DNA of 6,879 nt from Burkholderiales bacterium (GTDB lineage: Bacteria > Pseudomonadota > Gammaproteobacteria > Burkholderiales > Burkholderiaceae), in the NCBI GenBank assembly GCA_947371645.1, contig CANBQJ010000200.1, forward strand, positions 1 through 6,879, given 5' to 3'. The notes below the pieces were generated by a model. The model saw only the letters and a list, made by a program, of their open reading frames with translations, searched no databases and was not told where the DNA came from. Made by a program: the position numbers and the translations under genes. Shown here piece after piece: positions 1 through 6,129 of the stretch (position 1 is the stretch's first letter; each line of letters starts with the position of its first letter).

Positions 1-800
1 CCGGCGCCGCAGCAGGGGTCGAGCAAGGGCCCGTCTTCGGGTCGGCCTCGCCAGCCAGCGGCAGCGAGCATGGCCGCCGCCAGGGTTTCCTTCAGCGGGG
101 CTTCGCCGGTGTCTTCGCGCCAGCCGCGCTTGAACAGGGCCTCGCCGGAGGTGTCCACGTAGAGCGTGGCCTCGAGGTCGTCCATGTAGAGCAAGAGGCC
201 CAGGTCGGGGAAGCGGGTGTCGACGCTGGGTCGCTCGCCGGTGCGGTCGCGCAGGTCGTCGCAGACGGCATCCTTGATGCGCAGGCCGACGAAGTTGAGG
301 CTGCGCAGGCTGCTCTGGCGGGCGACAACGTCGACGCGCAGGGTGTGCTCGGGCGTGATCCAGTCCGACCAGTCGACGCCGCGGGCCAGCTCATACAGGT
401 CGTCTTCGTGGCGGTAGATGTCGTGGGCCACGCGCCACAGGACGCGCTGGGCCAGGCGGCTCTCGAGGTTGAGCCTCTGGGTGGCGTCGATCAGGGCGTC
501 GACGTGGCGTGCACGCACGGCAACGCCCCCACGGGCGGCGTCGATCCGGACGTCATCGGCCAGGCTGGCCAGGATGCGGCTGGCTTCCTCGGCCAGCAGG
601 GGCTCGACGCCGTTGCCACAGTTGAGGAACAGCAAAGGGTCTTGGTCGGCACGCAGGTCCTGGGCGCGGCGGGCCACCGTGTCGACGCGGTCGGTGCCGT
701 AGGGCCGCTGGCCGGCACGCGAACGGTCGCCCCCATCAGCGGGTTGGGCGGGGCCGGTGCGACGGGGTGCGGCGATGCGGCGAGGGGGTTGTGAGGCCAT
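1..800 (-). CDS. THUMP-domain class I SAM-dependent 23S rRNA methyltransferase, RlmL-like (partial, C-terminus beyond window)
   Basis: Probable N2-guanine methyltransferase acting on 23S rRNA in the cytoplasm (RlmL/YcbY N-terminal half family). 266 complete codons are visible. After a basic, probably disordered leader of about 54 residues, LLFLNCGNGVEPLLAEEASRI (residues 56-76) matches the family start, where E. coli has an xxGLEELL motif. The THUMP region spans about 75-190, including LNFVGLRIKDAVCDDLRDR. It is followed by PSVDTRFPDL, LYVDTSGEALFKRGWR, APLKETLAAAML and the start of SAM-binding motif I, DPCCGAG, at the window edge (E. coli has DPMCGSG). The ATG at 800-798 is the only plausible start, because an in-frame TGA lies at 833-831 with no ATG, GTG or TTG between. 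No strong Shine-Dalgarno is seen. E. coli RlmL is fused to RlmK; whether this one is cannot be seen. The gene lies 99 nt after the DUF599 gene. The family is confident; the exact target base is inferred. Confidence 0.9.
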   Translation of the reverse strand, partial: MASQPPRRIAAPRRTGPAQPADGGDRSRAGQRPYGTDRVDTVARRAQDLRADQDPLLFLNCGNGVEPLLAEEASRILASLADDVRIDAARGGVAVRARHVDALIDATQRLNLESRLAQRVLWRVAHDIYRHEDDLYELARGVDWSDWITPEHTLRVDVVARQSSLRSLNFVGLRIKDAVCDDLRDRTGERPSVDTRFPDLGLLLYMDDLEATLYVDTSGEALFKRGWREDTGEAPLKETLAAAMLAAAGWRGRPEDGPLLDPCCGA

Positions 801-855
801 GTGTGGCGATCCAGGTGGGCCAGGGCGACATCATCAGGGACGATGGCCTTGGCGG

Positions 856-890
856 GAAAACAGGGGCCTGCCGCAGTGAAGCGGGGAGGC
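856..890 (-). terminator. Possible Rho-independent terminator after the DUF599 gene
   Basis: Read on the minus strand, GCCT-CC-CCGC, loop TTCACT, GCGG-C-AGGC forms an interrupted 8-bp GC-rich stem (890 to 866). It is followed by CCCCTGTTTT (865 to 857). It begins 10 nt past the DUF599 stop codon, the expected place for the end of the lptA-lptB-rpoN-DUF599 transcript. The internal loop and the short, interrupted T-tract make it moderate at best, and read-through into the methyltransferase gene is likely. Apart from this, the 99-nt spacer shows nothing I can call, and no convincing promoter. Confidence 0.4.
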
Positions 891-899
891 AGGGAGGCC

Positions 900-1607
900 T
901 CAGGCGCGCAGGACGGCAAGGACGTCCGAGCGGAATTCTCGGCGATACAGCACCCAAAGCACAGCGAGGGTGCCCAGGGCGAAGGCCACGGGTGAAGCGA
1001 ACCAGGCCATCACGGCGAAGGCCATGTAGTAGGCGCGCAGGCCATCGGCGAAGCTTTCAGCGGCCATGCCCATGAGGGCGCCGGCGCGCTCGGCAAAGTC
1101 TTTGCGGTCTGCATCGCCGCTGTCGAACACGTCGACATTGGGCGCCGCGCCCACCAGGATGGCACCAAAGGAGTAGACGCGCATGGACCAGGTGAAGCGG
1201 AAGAAGGCGTAGATGAAGACGGCCAGCAGCACCATGATCTTGATGTCGAAGACCAGCATGGAGGTGCGGGCGGCAAAGGGCAGGTCCTTGACCAGTTCGG
1301 TGGCTTTCTCGCTGGTGCCCAGCACGGCCAGCAAACCACCCAGCACCAGGATGGTGGTGGAGGCCCAGAAACTGGGGCTGCTGGCCAGGTTCTGGGTGAC
1401 GGCGGCGTCGACGATGCGCTGATCGCGGTAGGTCATCTGCACCATCCACAGCTTGCGGAAGTGGTTGGTGCTGGCCAGCAAGGTGCTCTCGCTCTTGGAG
1501 CGGTGGTGGGCGAAGACGGCATAGCCCACCCAGCCGGTGAGGAAGAGGCACAGCGCGGCCCAGTCGGCCCAGGGCAACAGGCTGATGAGGCTGTTCACCG
1601 CGCTCAC
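900..1607 (-). CDS. DUF599 family integral membrane protein
   Basis: A 235-residue inner-membrane protein of the DUF599 family; the function is unknown. Hydrophobic segments are at about 13-33, 82-97, 118-138 and 193-221, with a weaker one at 143-155. The family hallmark is the C-terminal stretch GLRAYYMAFAVMAWF (189-203) followed by a last helix ending in VLYRREFRSDV. The N-terminal half carries a basic loop after TM1 (HHRSKSES) and a conserved-looking NHFRKLWM segment. The start is GTG at 1607-1605, overlapping the rpoN stop as GTGA, so translation is probably coupled to rpoN. An AAGGA lies only 3 nt before this GTG but 12 nt before a second in-frame GTG at codon 4, so the true start could be either. 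It appears to be the last gene of its operon. The family assignment is from recognised conserved residues; any link to sigma-54 is only positional. Confidence 0.88.
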   Translation of the reverse strand: MSAVNSLISLLPWADWAALCLFLTGWVGYAVFAHHRSKSESTLLASTNHFRKLWMVQMTYRDQRIVDAAVTQNLASSPSFWASTTILVLGGLLAVLGTSEKATELVKDLPFAARTSMLVFDIKIMVLLAVFIYAFFRFTWSMRVYSFGAILVGAAPNVDVFDSGDADRKDFAERAGALMGMAAESFADGLRAYYMAFAVMAWFASPVAFALGTLAVLWVLYRREFRSDVLAVLRA

Positions 1608-3187
1608 AGGTCCTTGCGCAGGTTGGCCGGCGCGATCTTGAGGGCCTCGCGGTACTTGGCCACGGTGCGGCGGGCGACCTGGATGCCCTGCTCTTCCAGC
1701 ATGTTGGACAGCTGGCTGTCGGACAGCGGCTTCTTGGCGTCTTCGGCAGCCACCAGTTGCTTGATGAGGGCGCGCACCGCCGTGCTGGAGGCATTGCCGC
1801 CGGCCTCGGTGTTGAGCGATGAGCCGAAGAAGTACTTGAGCTCGAAGGTGCCAAACGGCGTGTTCATGTACTTGGCCGTGGTCACCCGCGAAATGGTGGA
1901 CTCGTGCAGGCCCAACTCGTCCGCGATCTCGCGCAGCACCAGCGGCTTCATGGCGATCTCACCATGGGTGAAGAAGTTCTTCTGGCGGTCGACGATGGCC
2001 TGGGACACGCGCAGGATGGTGTCGAAGCGCTGCTGGATGTTCTTGACGAACCAGCGGGCCTCCTGCAGGCGGGAGCTCAAGGCCGTGTGGCCTTCAGAGG
2101 CCGCCGTGCCGCGCGGCGAACGGCTGGAGCGCAGGGCCTGGGCATACAGGTCATTGATGCGCAGCTTGGGCATCACGTCGGGGTTGAGCACGACCTTCCA
2201 GTTGCGCCCGGACTTCTGGATGATGACGTCGGGCACGATGATGTTGGCTTCGGCCCGCGTGAAGGCCCGGCCCGGCTTGGGCTCCAGGCTGACGATGAGG
2301 GCTTGCGCATCTTTGATGAGGCCTTCGTCGGCGCCGGTGGCGGCCACGAGGCGCTTGGTGTCGCGGCGGGCCAGCAGCTCGAGGTGCTTGGCGCAGATGG
2401 CGATGGCCACTTCGCGTTCGGGCGATGCCGGGTGGGTGCGCAGCTGCAGCAGCAGGCATTCGCTCAAATTGGCAGCGCCCACGCCCACGGGCTCCAGGCT
2501 TTGCAGCCAGCCCAGGGCACAGCGCAGACGCGACAGCAGCTCGGCACGCGCGCTGGGCTCGCCGTCCATGTCCTCTGCGTCTTCAGGCTCGTCGTCTTCA
2601 CCGGGCGGGATCAGGCTGTCGACGATGTCTTCCAGCGAGTCGGCCAGGTAGCCGTCTTCGTTGAGCGACTCGATCAGCATCTCGACAGAGGCCATGTCGA
2701 CACCGCTCAGGCGCGTGCCCAGCAGCTGCTGGCGCAGGTGCTCTTGCAGGCTGATGGACACGCTGTTGCGCTCCATCGGGTCGTAATCGTCGTCGTCGGT
2801 GTTGCGAGAAGGGGTTTCGCGGATGCCGTCGAAGTCATCGCGCTCGGTGCCGTTTTCCCAGTCGTCACGCTCGGCGGTGGCCACCTCGGGGCTGTCGATG
2901 GCGGGGGTTTCGGCCTCGGGTGCGGCGTCGCCGCTGCGCTCGAAGGTTTCGGCGGCGCTGTCTTCGCCCGTCTGGCGGTCGTTGCGCAGGCGGTCAAGCT
3001 CGGCGCCGGCGGCCAGGTCCAGCGCAACGAAGTCTTCGTCAGGCTCCAGGAAAGGGTTTTGTTCGAGCATCTGCTCGATTTCCTGGTGCAGCTCCAGGGT
3101 CGACAGCTGCAAAAGCCTGATGGACTGCTGGAGTTGCGGCGTGAGCGCCAGGTGCTGAGAAAGCCGGAACTGCAGGGAGGGCTTCAT
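1604..3187 (-). CDS. rpoN: RNA polymerase sigma-54 factor RpoN
   Basis: The alternative sigma factor that directs RNA polymerase to -24/-12 promoters and needs AAA+ activators for open-complex formation. It is 527 residues, a little longer than E. coli RpoN (477). Region I is the Gln/Leu-rich start (residues 1-50; LTPQLQQSIRLLQLST, IEQMLEQNPFLE). Region II is a long acidic linker (about 50-140). The core-binding domain covers about 140-310, with LQSLEPVGVGAANL at 228-241 and LEPKPGRAF at 301-309. The helix-turn-helix is around 416-440 (IADELGLHESTISRVTTAKY). The RpoN box ARRTVAKYRE, which recognises the -24 element, is intact at 505-514. A second acidic stretch at 194-212 interrupts the core-binding domain. 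The ATG lies 15 nt after the lptB stop, with only a weak GAGA upstream, suggesting it relies on coupled or re-initiated translation. The position after lptAB is typical of proteobacteria. Confidence 0.98.
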   Translation of the reverse strand: MKPSLQFRLSQHLALTPQLQQSIRLLQLSTLELHQEIEQMLEQNPFLEPDEDFVALDLAAGAELDRLRNDRQTGEDSAAETFERSGDAAPEAETPAIDSPEVATAERDDWENGTERDDFDGIRETPSRNTDDDDYDPMERNSVSISLQEHLRQQLLGTRLSGVDMASVEMLIESLNEDGYLADSLEDIVDSLIPPGEDDEPEDAEDMDGEPSARAELLSRLRCALGWLQSLEPVGVGAANLSECLLLQLRTHPASPEREVAIAICAKHLELLARRDTKRLVAATGADEGLIKDAQALIVSLEPKPGRAFTRAEANIIVPDVIIQKSGRNWKVVLNPDVMPKLRINDLYAQALRSSRSPRGTAASEGHTALSSRLQEARWFVKNIQQRFDTILRVSQAIVDRQKNFFTHGEIAMKPLVLREIADELGLHESTISRVTTAKYMNTPFGTFELKYFFGSSLNTEAGGNASSTAVRALIKQLVAAEDAKKPLSDSQLSNMLEEQGIQVARRTVAKYREALKIAPANLRKDL

Positions 3188-3202
3188 GGCGGGCGTCTCG
3201 CG

Positions 3203-4018
3203 TCACATGCGGAAGTGCTCGCCAAGGTAAACCTTGCGCACGTCGGGGTTGTCGATGATGTCGGTGGGGCGGCCTTCGGCCAGCACCCGACCTTCGCTGA
3301 TGATGTAGGCGCGGTCGCAGATCCCCAGGGTTTCGCGCACGTTGTGGTCAGTGATGAGCACCCCGATGCCGCGGGCCTTGAGGAACTGGATGATCCGCTG
3401 GATCTCGATGACGGCGATCGGGTCGACGCCGGCAAAGGGCTCGTCCAGCAGGATGAAGCGGGGCTGGGTGGCCAGGGCGCGGGCGATCTCGACGCGGCGG
3501 CGCTCGCCACCGGACAGCGCCAGCGAGGGGCTGGTGCGCAGCTTGTCGATGGACAGGTCGTGCAGCAGCTGGTCCAGGCGCTGCTCGATCACGGGCTTGG
3601 CCAGGCGCTTGCCGTGCTCGTCTTGCTGCAATTCCAGCACCGCGCGGATGTTGTCCTCGACATTGAGCTGTCGAAAAATCGACGCCTCTTGCGGCAGGTA
3701 GCTCAGCCCCAGGCGCGAACGCACGTGGATGGGCAGTTTTTCAACGCGCTGGCCGTCGATGTCGATGAGGCCGGCGTCGGCGCGCACCAGGCCCACGATC
3801 ATGTAAAAGCTGGTGGTTTTGCCGGCGCCGTTGGGGCCCAGCAGGCCCACGACCTCGCCCGCGCCCACGGACAGGTGGACGTCGTGCACCACGGTGCGGG
3901 CGCCGTAGCGCTTCTTGAGGCCTTCCGCGCGCAGGTGGCTGGCCGGCAGGGATTCTGGCGGCGTGGGCGCCACGCCAGAGCCCGGATGGAGGGCGACCGG
4001 GTCGGCCGGGGCGTTCAT
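3203..4018 (-). CDS. lptB: Lipopolysaccharide export ABC transporter ATP-binding protein LptB
   Basis: Cytoplasmic ATPase of the LptB2FG transporter, which extracts LPS from the inner membrane and pushes it along the LptC-LptA-LptD bridge. All nucleotide-binding motifs are intact: Walker [10 protein letters not shown] (61-69), Q-loop at Q110 in YLPQEASIF, signature LSGGE (168-172), Walker B FILLDEP (188-194, catalytic E193), D-loop GVDP (197-200) and switch H225 in ITDHNVRET. At 271 residues it is about 30 longer than the usual 241, because of a Pro/Ala-rich N-terminal extension before [12 protein letters not shown]. The start is well supported: ATG overlaps the lptA stop as ATGA, with GGAGG 7 nt upstream. 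The neighbours lptA and rpoN are the standard ones for this gene, which removes doubt between LptB and the similar LivF/LivG ATPases. Confidence 0.97.
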   Translation of the reverse strand: MNAPADPVALHPGSGVAPTPPESLPASHLRAEGLKKRYGARTVVHDVHLSVGAGEVVGLLGPNGAGKTTSFYMIVGLVRADAGLIDIDGQRVEKLPIHVRSRLGLSYLPQEASIFRQLNVEDNIRAVLELQQDEHGKRLAKPVIEQRLDQLLHDLSIDKLRTSPSLALSGGERRRVEIARALATQPRFILLDEPFAGVDPIAVIEIQRIIQFLKARGIGVLITDHNVRETLGICDRAYIISEGRVLAEGRPTDIIDNPDVRKVYLGEHFRM

Positions 4019-4635
4019 GGGCGGGCCTCCGCCTTGGGGGCTGACGCGGCAGCCGCAGGCACTTCAGGCTTGCGCGGGGCGATCACACCGCGCACGCGGC
4101 CGGTGGTGACGCTGCCCGGCCCCTTGCCCACCACCTGGAAGATGGCCGTCTTGTTGTCGTAGACGATGGACTGGCCGGCGACCTCGTCGCTGGGCGTCTG
4201 GCCTTTGAGGCGGCGCATGACGGCATGCCCCTGGAACTGCACGTTGTCGTCGTGGCCGTCGTAGACGACCTGATCGGCCTCACCTTCGATGAACTCATCG
4301 AGGCCTTCGCGCTTCTGGCGGAAGTAGGCGCGGCCCTTGGGGCCGGCGATCGCGGTGGCCGTCTGGCTGCCGTCGGGGTTTTGCTTGACCTCAACCCGGT
4401 CGGCCTGCACCACCATGGAGCCCTTGGTGATCTCGACGTTGCCGGTGAGGATGTTGAGCTTGCGGGCTTCGTCGACCCGGGCGGCGTCGGCCGCGAAATT
4501 GAGCGCCTGATCGCGGTCGGCTTTTTCAGCGCGGGCGGCACCCAGGCCGAAACCCAGCGAAACAGCCAGGCAGATCAAGAAGGAGCGCAATCTCAGGGTG
4601 AGCACGGGTGTATTCGGCACAATAATTGCTTGCAT
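4015..4635 (-). CDS. lptA: Periplasmic lipopolysaccharide transport protein LptA
   Basis: Periplasmic OstA/LptA-fold protein that forms the beta-jellyroll bridge carrying LPS from LptC to LptD. It is 206 residues from the ATG at 4635. A signal peptide is visible: basic TLRLRS (13-18), hydrophobic core to about 34, and an A-R-A cleavage site before E37. The LptA/OstA domain follows (about 45-180), with the typical [20 protein letters not shown] (61-80), then [20 protein letters not shown] and [17 protein letters not shown]. The C-terminal tail is Ala/Pro-rich. The start is not certain: GGGGA lies 4 nt before this ATG, another in-frame ATG exists at 4659-4657 with no good ribosome site, and GTG codons 6 and 11 would give a more ordinary signal peptide. 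The frame is open further upstream over the dsbA 3' end, but that part is not LptA-like. The usual neighbour lptC is missing upstream. Confidence 0.94.
   Translation of the reverse strand: MQAIIVPNTPVLTLRLRSFLICLAVSLGFGLGAARAEKADRDQALNFAADAARVDEARKLNILTGNVEITKGSMVVQADRVEVKQNPDGSQTATAIAGPKGRAYFRQKREGLDEFIEGEADQVVYDGHDDNVQFQGHAVMRRLKGQTPSDEVAGQSIVYDNKTAIFQVVGKGPGSVTTGRVRGVIAPRKPEVPAAAASAPKAEARP
4026..4030 (-). promoter_or_regulatory. Strong Shine-Dalgarno of lptB
   Basis: GGAGG on the minus strand, 7 nt before the lptB ATG and inside the last codons of lptA. Together with the ATGA stop/start overlap it fixes the lptB start and supports coupled translation of lptA and lptB. Confidence 0.8.
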
Positions 4636-4640
4636 TGTAT

Positions 4641-4655
4641 CCCCAAGAAGAGGGG
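4641..4655 (-). promoter_or_regulatory. Small hairpin covering the lptA ribosome-binding site
   Basis: On the minus strand CCCC, loop TCTTCTT, GGGG sits 5 nt before the lptA ATG. The 3' arm is the only Shine-Dalgarno-like sequence for this start. The stem is only 4 GC pairs, so any effect on initiation is speculative. Confidence 0.25.
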
Positions 4656-4688
4656 CCATGCAGCATTTATCACCGATACCTGAGGGGG

Positions 4689-4708
4689 GACCCCGGTGAT
4701 GCGGGGCC
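4689..4708 (-). other. GC-rich stem-loop between dsbA and lptA
   Basis: On the minus strand GGCCCCG, loop CATCAC, CGGGGTC forms a 7-bp stem with one G-U pair, starting 21 nt after the dsbA stop codon. It is followed by CCCCCTCAGG instead of a T-run, so it is not a standard intrinsic terminator. It could be a 3' stabilising or Rho-associated structure. The rest of the 94-nt spacer is locally AT-richer near lptA, with no promoter I can support. Confidence 0.35.
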
Positions 4709-4729
4709 CGGCCAAACCTGAAAGCAGGC

Positions 4730-5380
4730 TCAGCGCTTGCGCGACTTGGCGACGAGGGCGTCGACCACGGCCAGGGTCTTCTCTGGCGTGCCGTTGAGCG
4801 ACACCGAGGTGTAGAACTGACCGTTGATGCCCAAGGTGGGCACACCGTCGATCTTATAGGCCTCGGCCAGGCTGCGCGCTTGCTTGGACTTGGTCTGGAC
4901 GGCAAAAGAGTCGAAGACGCCCATGAATTTGGCCTTGTCCACGCCTTGCTTGGCGATGAAGTCGGCGATCAGTTCGGGCTTGTCCAGCTTGAGGCCCTCT
5001 TCGTGGATGGCGTGGAAGATCTTGGCGTGCAGCGCCGGGATCAGGCCCATGGATTCGACCGCGAAGTACAGGCGCTGGTGCACGCCAAAGGGGTTTTCGC
5101 GGAAGGCCACTGGCACGCGGCGGAAAAACACGTCCGCCGGCAGCTTGGCGGCCCAGGCGGCCAGATAGGGCTCGAAGTGGTTGCAGTGGGGGCAGCCGTA
5201 CCAGAAGAACTCGACCACCTCGACCTTGCCCGTGGGGGCGGTGGTGGGCGCGGCCTGGTTGAGCTTGATGTAGTGCGTGCCTTCGACCGGCTCACCGCTT
5301 TGCGCCAGCGCGACGCCAGGCAGGCCAGCGGCCAGTGTGGCGGCACCCAGGGAGTGGAGGGCAAACTCGCGGCGATTCAT
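4730..5380 (-). CDS. dsbA: Thiol:disulfide interchange protein DsbA
   Basis: Periplasmic oxidase that introduces disulfide bonds into exported proteins and is re-oxidised by DsbB. It is 216 residues. The active site CPHC is at 63-66 (FFWYGCPHCNHFEPYL), identical to the E. coli DsbA dipeptide, and the conserved cis-proline is P181 in GVPTLGING. The helical insertion typical of DsbA lies between them. The signal peptide (1-26) ends in ALA before Q27. It begins NRREFALHSLG, which resembles a twin-arginine motif with a fairly weak hydrophobic core, so Tat rather than Sec export is possible. The start ATG has AAAGGA 7 nt upstream and lies 21 nt after the SPOR gene's stop, suggesting cotranscription with it and argS. 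The downstream neighbour is lptA. DsbA supplies disulfides to LptD in E. coli, so the neighbourhood makes functional sense, but that link is inferred. Confidence 0.96.
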   Translation of the reverse strand: MNRREFALHSLGAATLAAGLPGVALAQSGEPVEGTHYIKLNQAAPTTAPTGKVEVVEFFWYGCPHCNHFEPYLAAWAAKLPADVFFRRVPVAFRENPFGVHQRLYFAVESMGLIPALHAKIFHAIHEEGLKLDKPELIADFIAKQGVDKAKFMGVFDSFAVQTKSKQARSLAEAYKIDGVPTLGINGQFYTSVSLNGTPEKTLAVVDALVAKSRKR

Positions 5381-5401
5381 GACACGGTCCTTTCGGTGGG
5401 T

Positions 5402-6112
5402 TTACTTTTGCTGAATGCGAACCAGGGCGGAGTCGATGCCCGCACCCTGCAGTTTGGTGCGGACCTCATCGGCCTGTTCACGCTGCGCGAACGGGCCAAT
5501 GCGAACCCGGTACATGGTGCGGCCGTTGACCTCGCGCTCCTGGATGCGGGGCTCCATGCCCATCATGGCCAGCCTGGCGCGCTGCTGTTCAGCCTCGGGC
5601 TGGCTGGCATAGGAGCCGGCCTGCACCTGGAAGCTCAACGCGGGAGCGGAGGCAGCGGACGACACGGGTTCACCCGCAAGGATGGCCGCCGGGTTGCGGG
5701 TCGCAGTTTTGTCCGACTTCTCCGAGGCTTTGTCTGCGGGCTTGTCTGCCTTGGCGCCTTTGTCAGCCTTTGCCGATTTGGCGTCCGACGCGCCAGGCAG
5801 GGGCTCGACCACGGCCGGACCCACGGGTGACTCGGCTTCGCCGGACGCCGCGCTGGCGGGTGCCGAAGGCGCGGCTTCGACTTCCACGGGATGCGGCTTG
5901 GCCGGGTTCTTGCCGTAGAGCGGGCTGTTCGGGTCCCAGTTCTTGTTGTGCTCGGCTTCTGCTGCGTCTTGCTCGGCGGTGCGCTGGGGCACCTTGTCGA
6001 TGAAGGGCAGCGGCACCTTGGTGATGTAGAGCGCCACGCCCAGGGCCACGCCCAGGCCCAGCAGCAGGCCGATGATCAGACCGAGGAAGAAGCCCCCGCG
6101 TTGCGTTGTCAT
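5402..6112 (-). CDS. SPOR domain-containing membrane protein (FtsN-like architecture)
   Basis: A 236-residue bitopic inner-membrane protein with its bulk in the periplasm. A single transmembrane helix (about 8-30) is rich in evenly spaced glycines (G11, G15, G19, then G21, G25), a pattern that favours helix packing. A low-complexity Ala/Lys/Asp/Pro linker follows (about 75-155), including KADK-type repeats around 112-135. The C-terminal SPOR domain spans about 158-235 (FQVQAGSYASQPEAEQQRARL, then GRTMYRVRIGPFAQREQADE). SPOR domains bind glycan strands lacking stem peptides at the division septum, so a role in cell division or septal peptidoglycan is likely. The layout recalls FtsN, but short SPOR proteins next to argS and dsbA are a separate common type in Burkholderiales, so I give no symbol. 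AGGA lies 9 nt before the ATG. It sits 17 nt after argS. Confidence 0.92.
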   Translation of the reverse strand: MTTQRGGFFLGLIIGLLLGLGVALGVALYITKVPLPFIDKVPQRTAEQDAAEAEHNKNWDPNSPLYGKNPAKPHPVEVEAAPSAPASAASGEAESPVGPAVVEPLPGASDAKSAKADKGAKADKPADKASEKSDKTATRNPAAILAGEPVSSAASAPALSFQVQAGSYASQPEAEQQRARLAMMGMEPRIQEREVNGRTMYRVRIGPFAQREQADEVRTKLQGAGIDSALVRIQQK

Positions 6113-6129
6113 GCGAAAGAGTCCTAGCT

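Noticed and set aside
345..794. Plus-strand frame of 149 codons and a minus-strand frame of 142 codons (491-919)
   Set aside because: Both are shadows of the RlmL-like gene, whose frame gives clear THUMP and methyltransferase motifs and runs off the left edge.
1904..4162. Open frame of 752 codons on the plus strand
   Set aside because: It lies exactly antisense to rpoN, lptB and lptA. Its protein is rich in Gly, Ala, Val, Gln and Asp with no recognisable domain. GC bias at codon third positions commonly creates such long antisense frames.
4634..4639. TACAAT as a -10 promoter element before lptA
   Set aside because: It overlaps the lptA start codon, and no acceptable -35 hexamer is found 16-18 nt upstream.
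4636..4905. Upstream extension of the lptA frame
   Set aside because: It overlaps the dsbA 3' end in another frame and encodes Arg/Ser/Pro-rich nonsense. The signal peptide marks the true start near 4635.
5100..5120. TGGCACG as a sigma-54 -24 element on the plus strand
   Set aside because: The required TTGC at -12 is missing at the correct spacing, and the site lies inside dsbA on the non-coding strand.
4880..5830. Open frame of 316 codons on the plus strand
   Set aside because: It is antisense to dsbA and the SPOR gene, both of which carry clear family motifs. The plus-strand product has no recognisable features.
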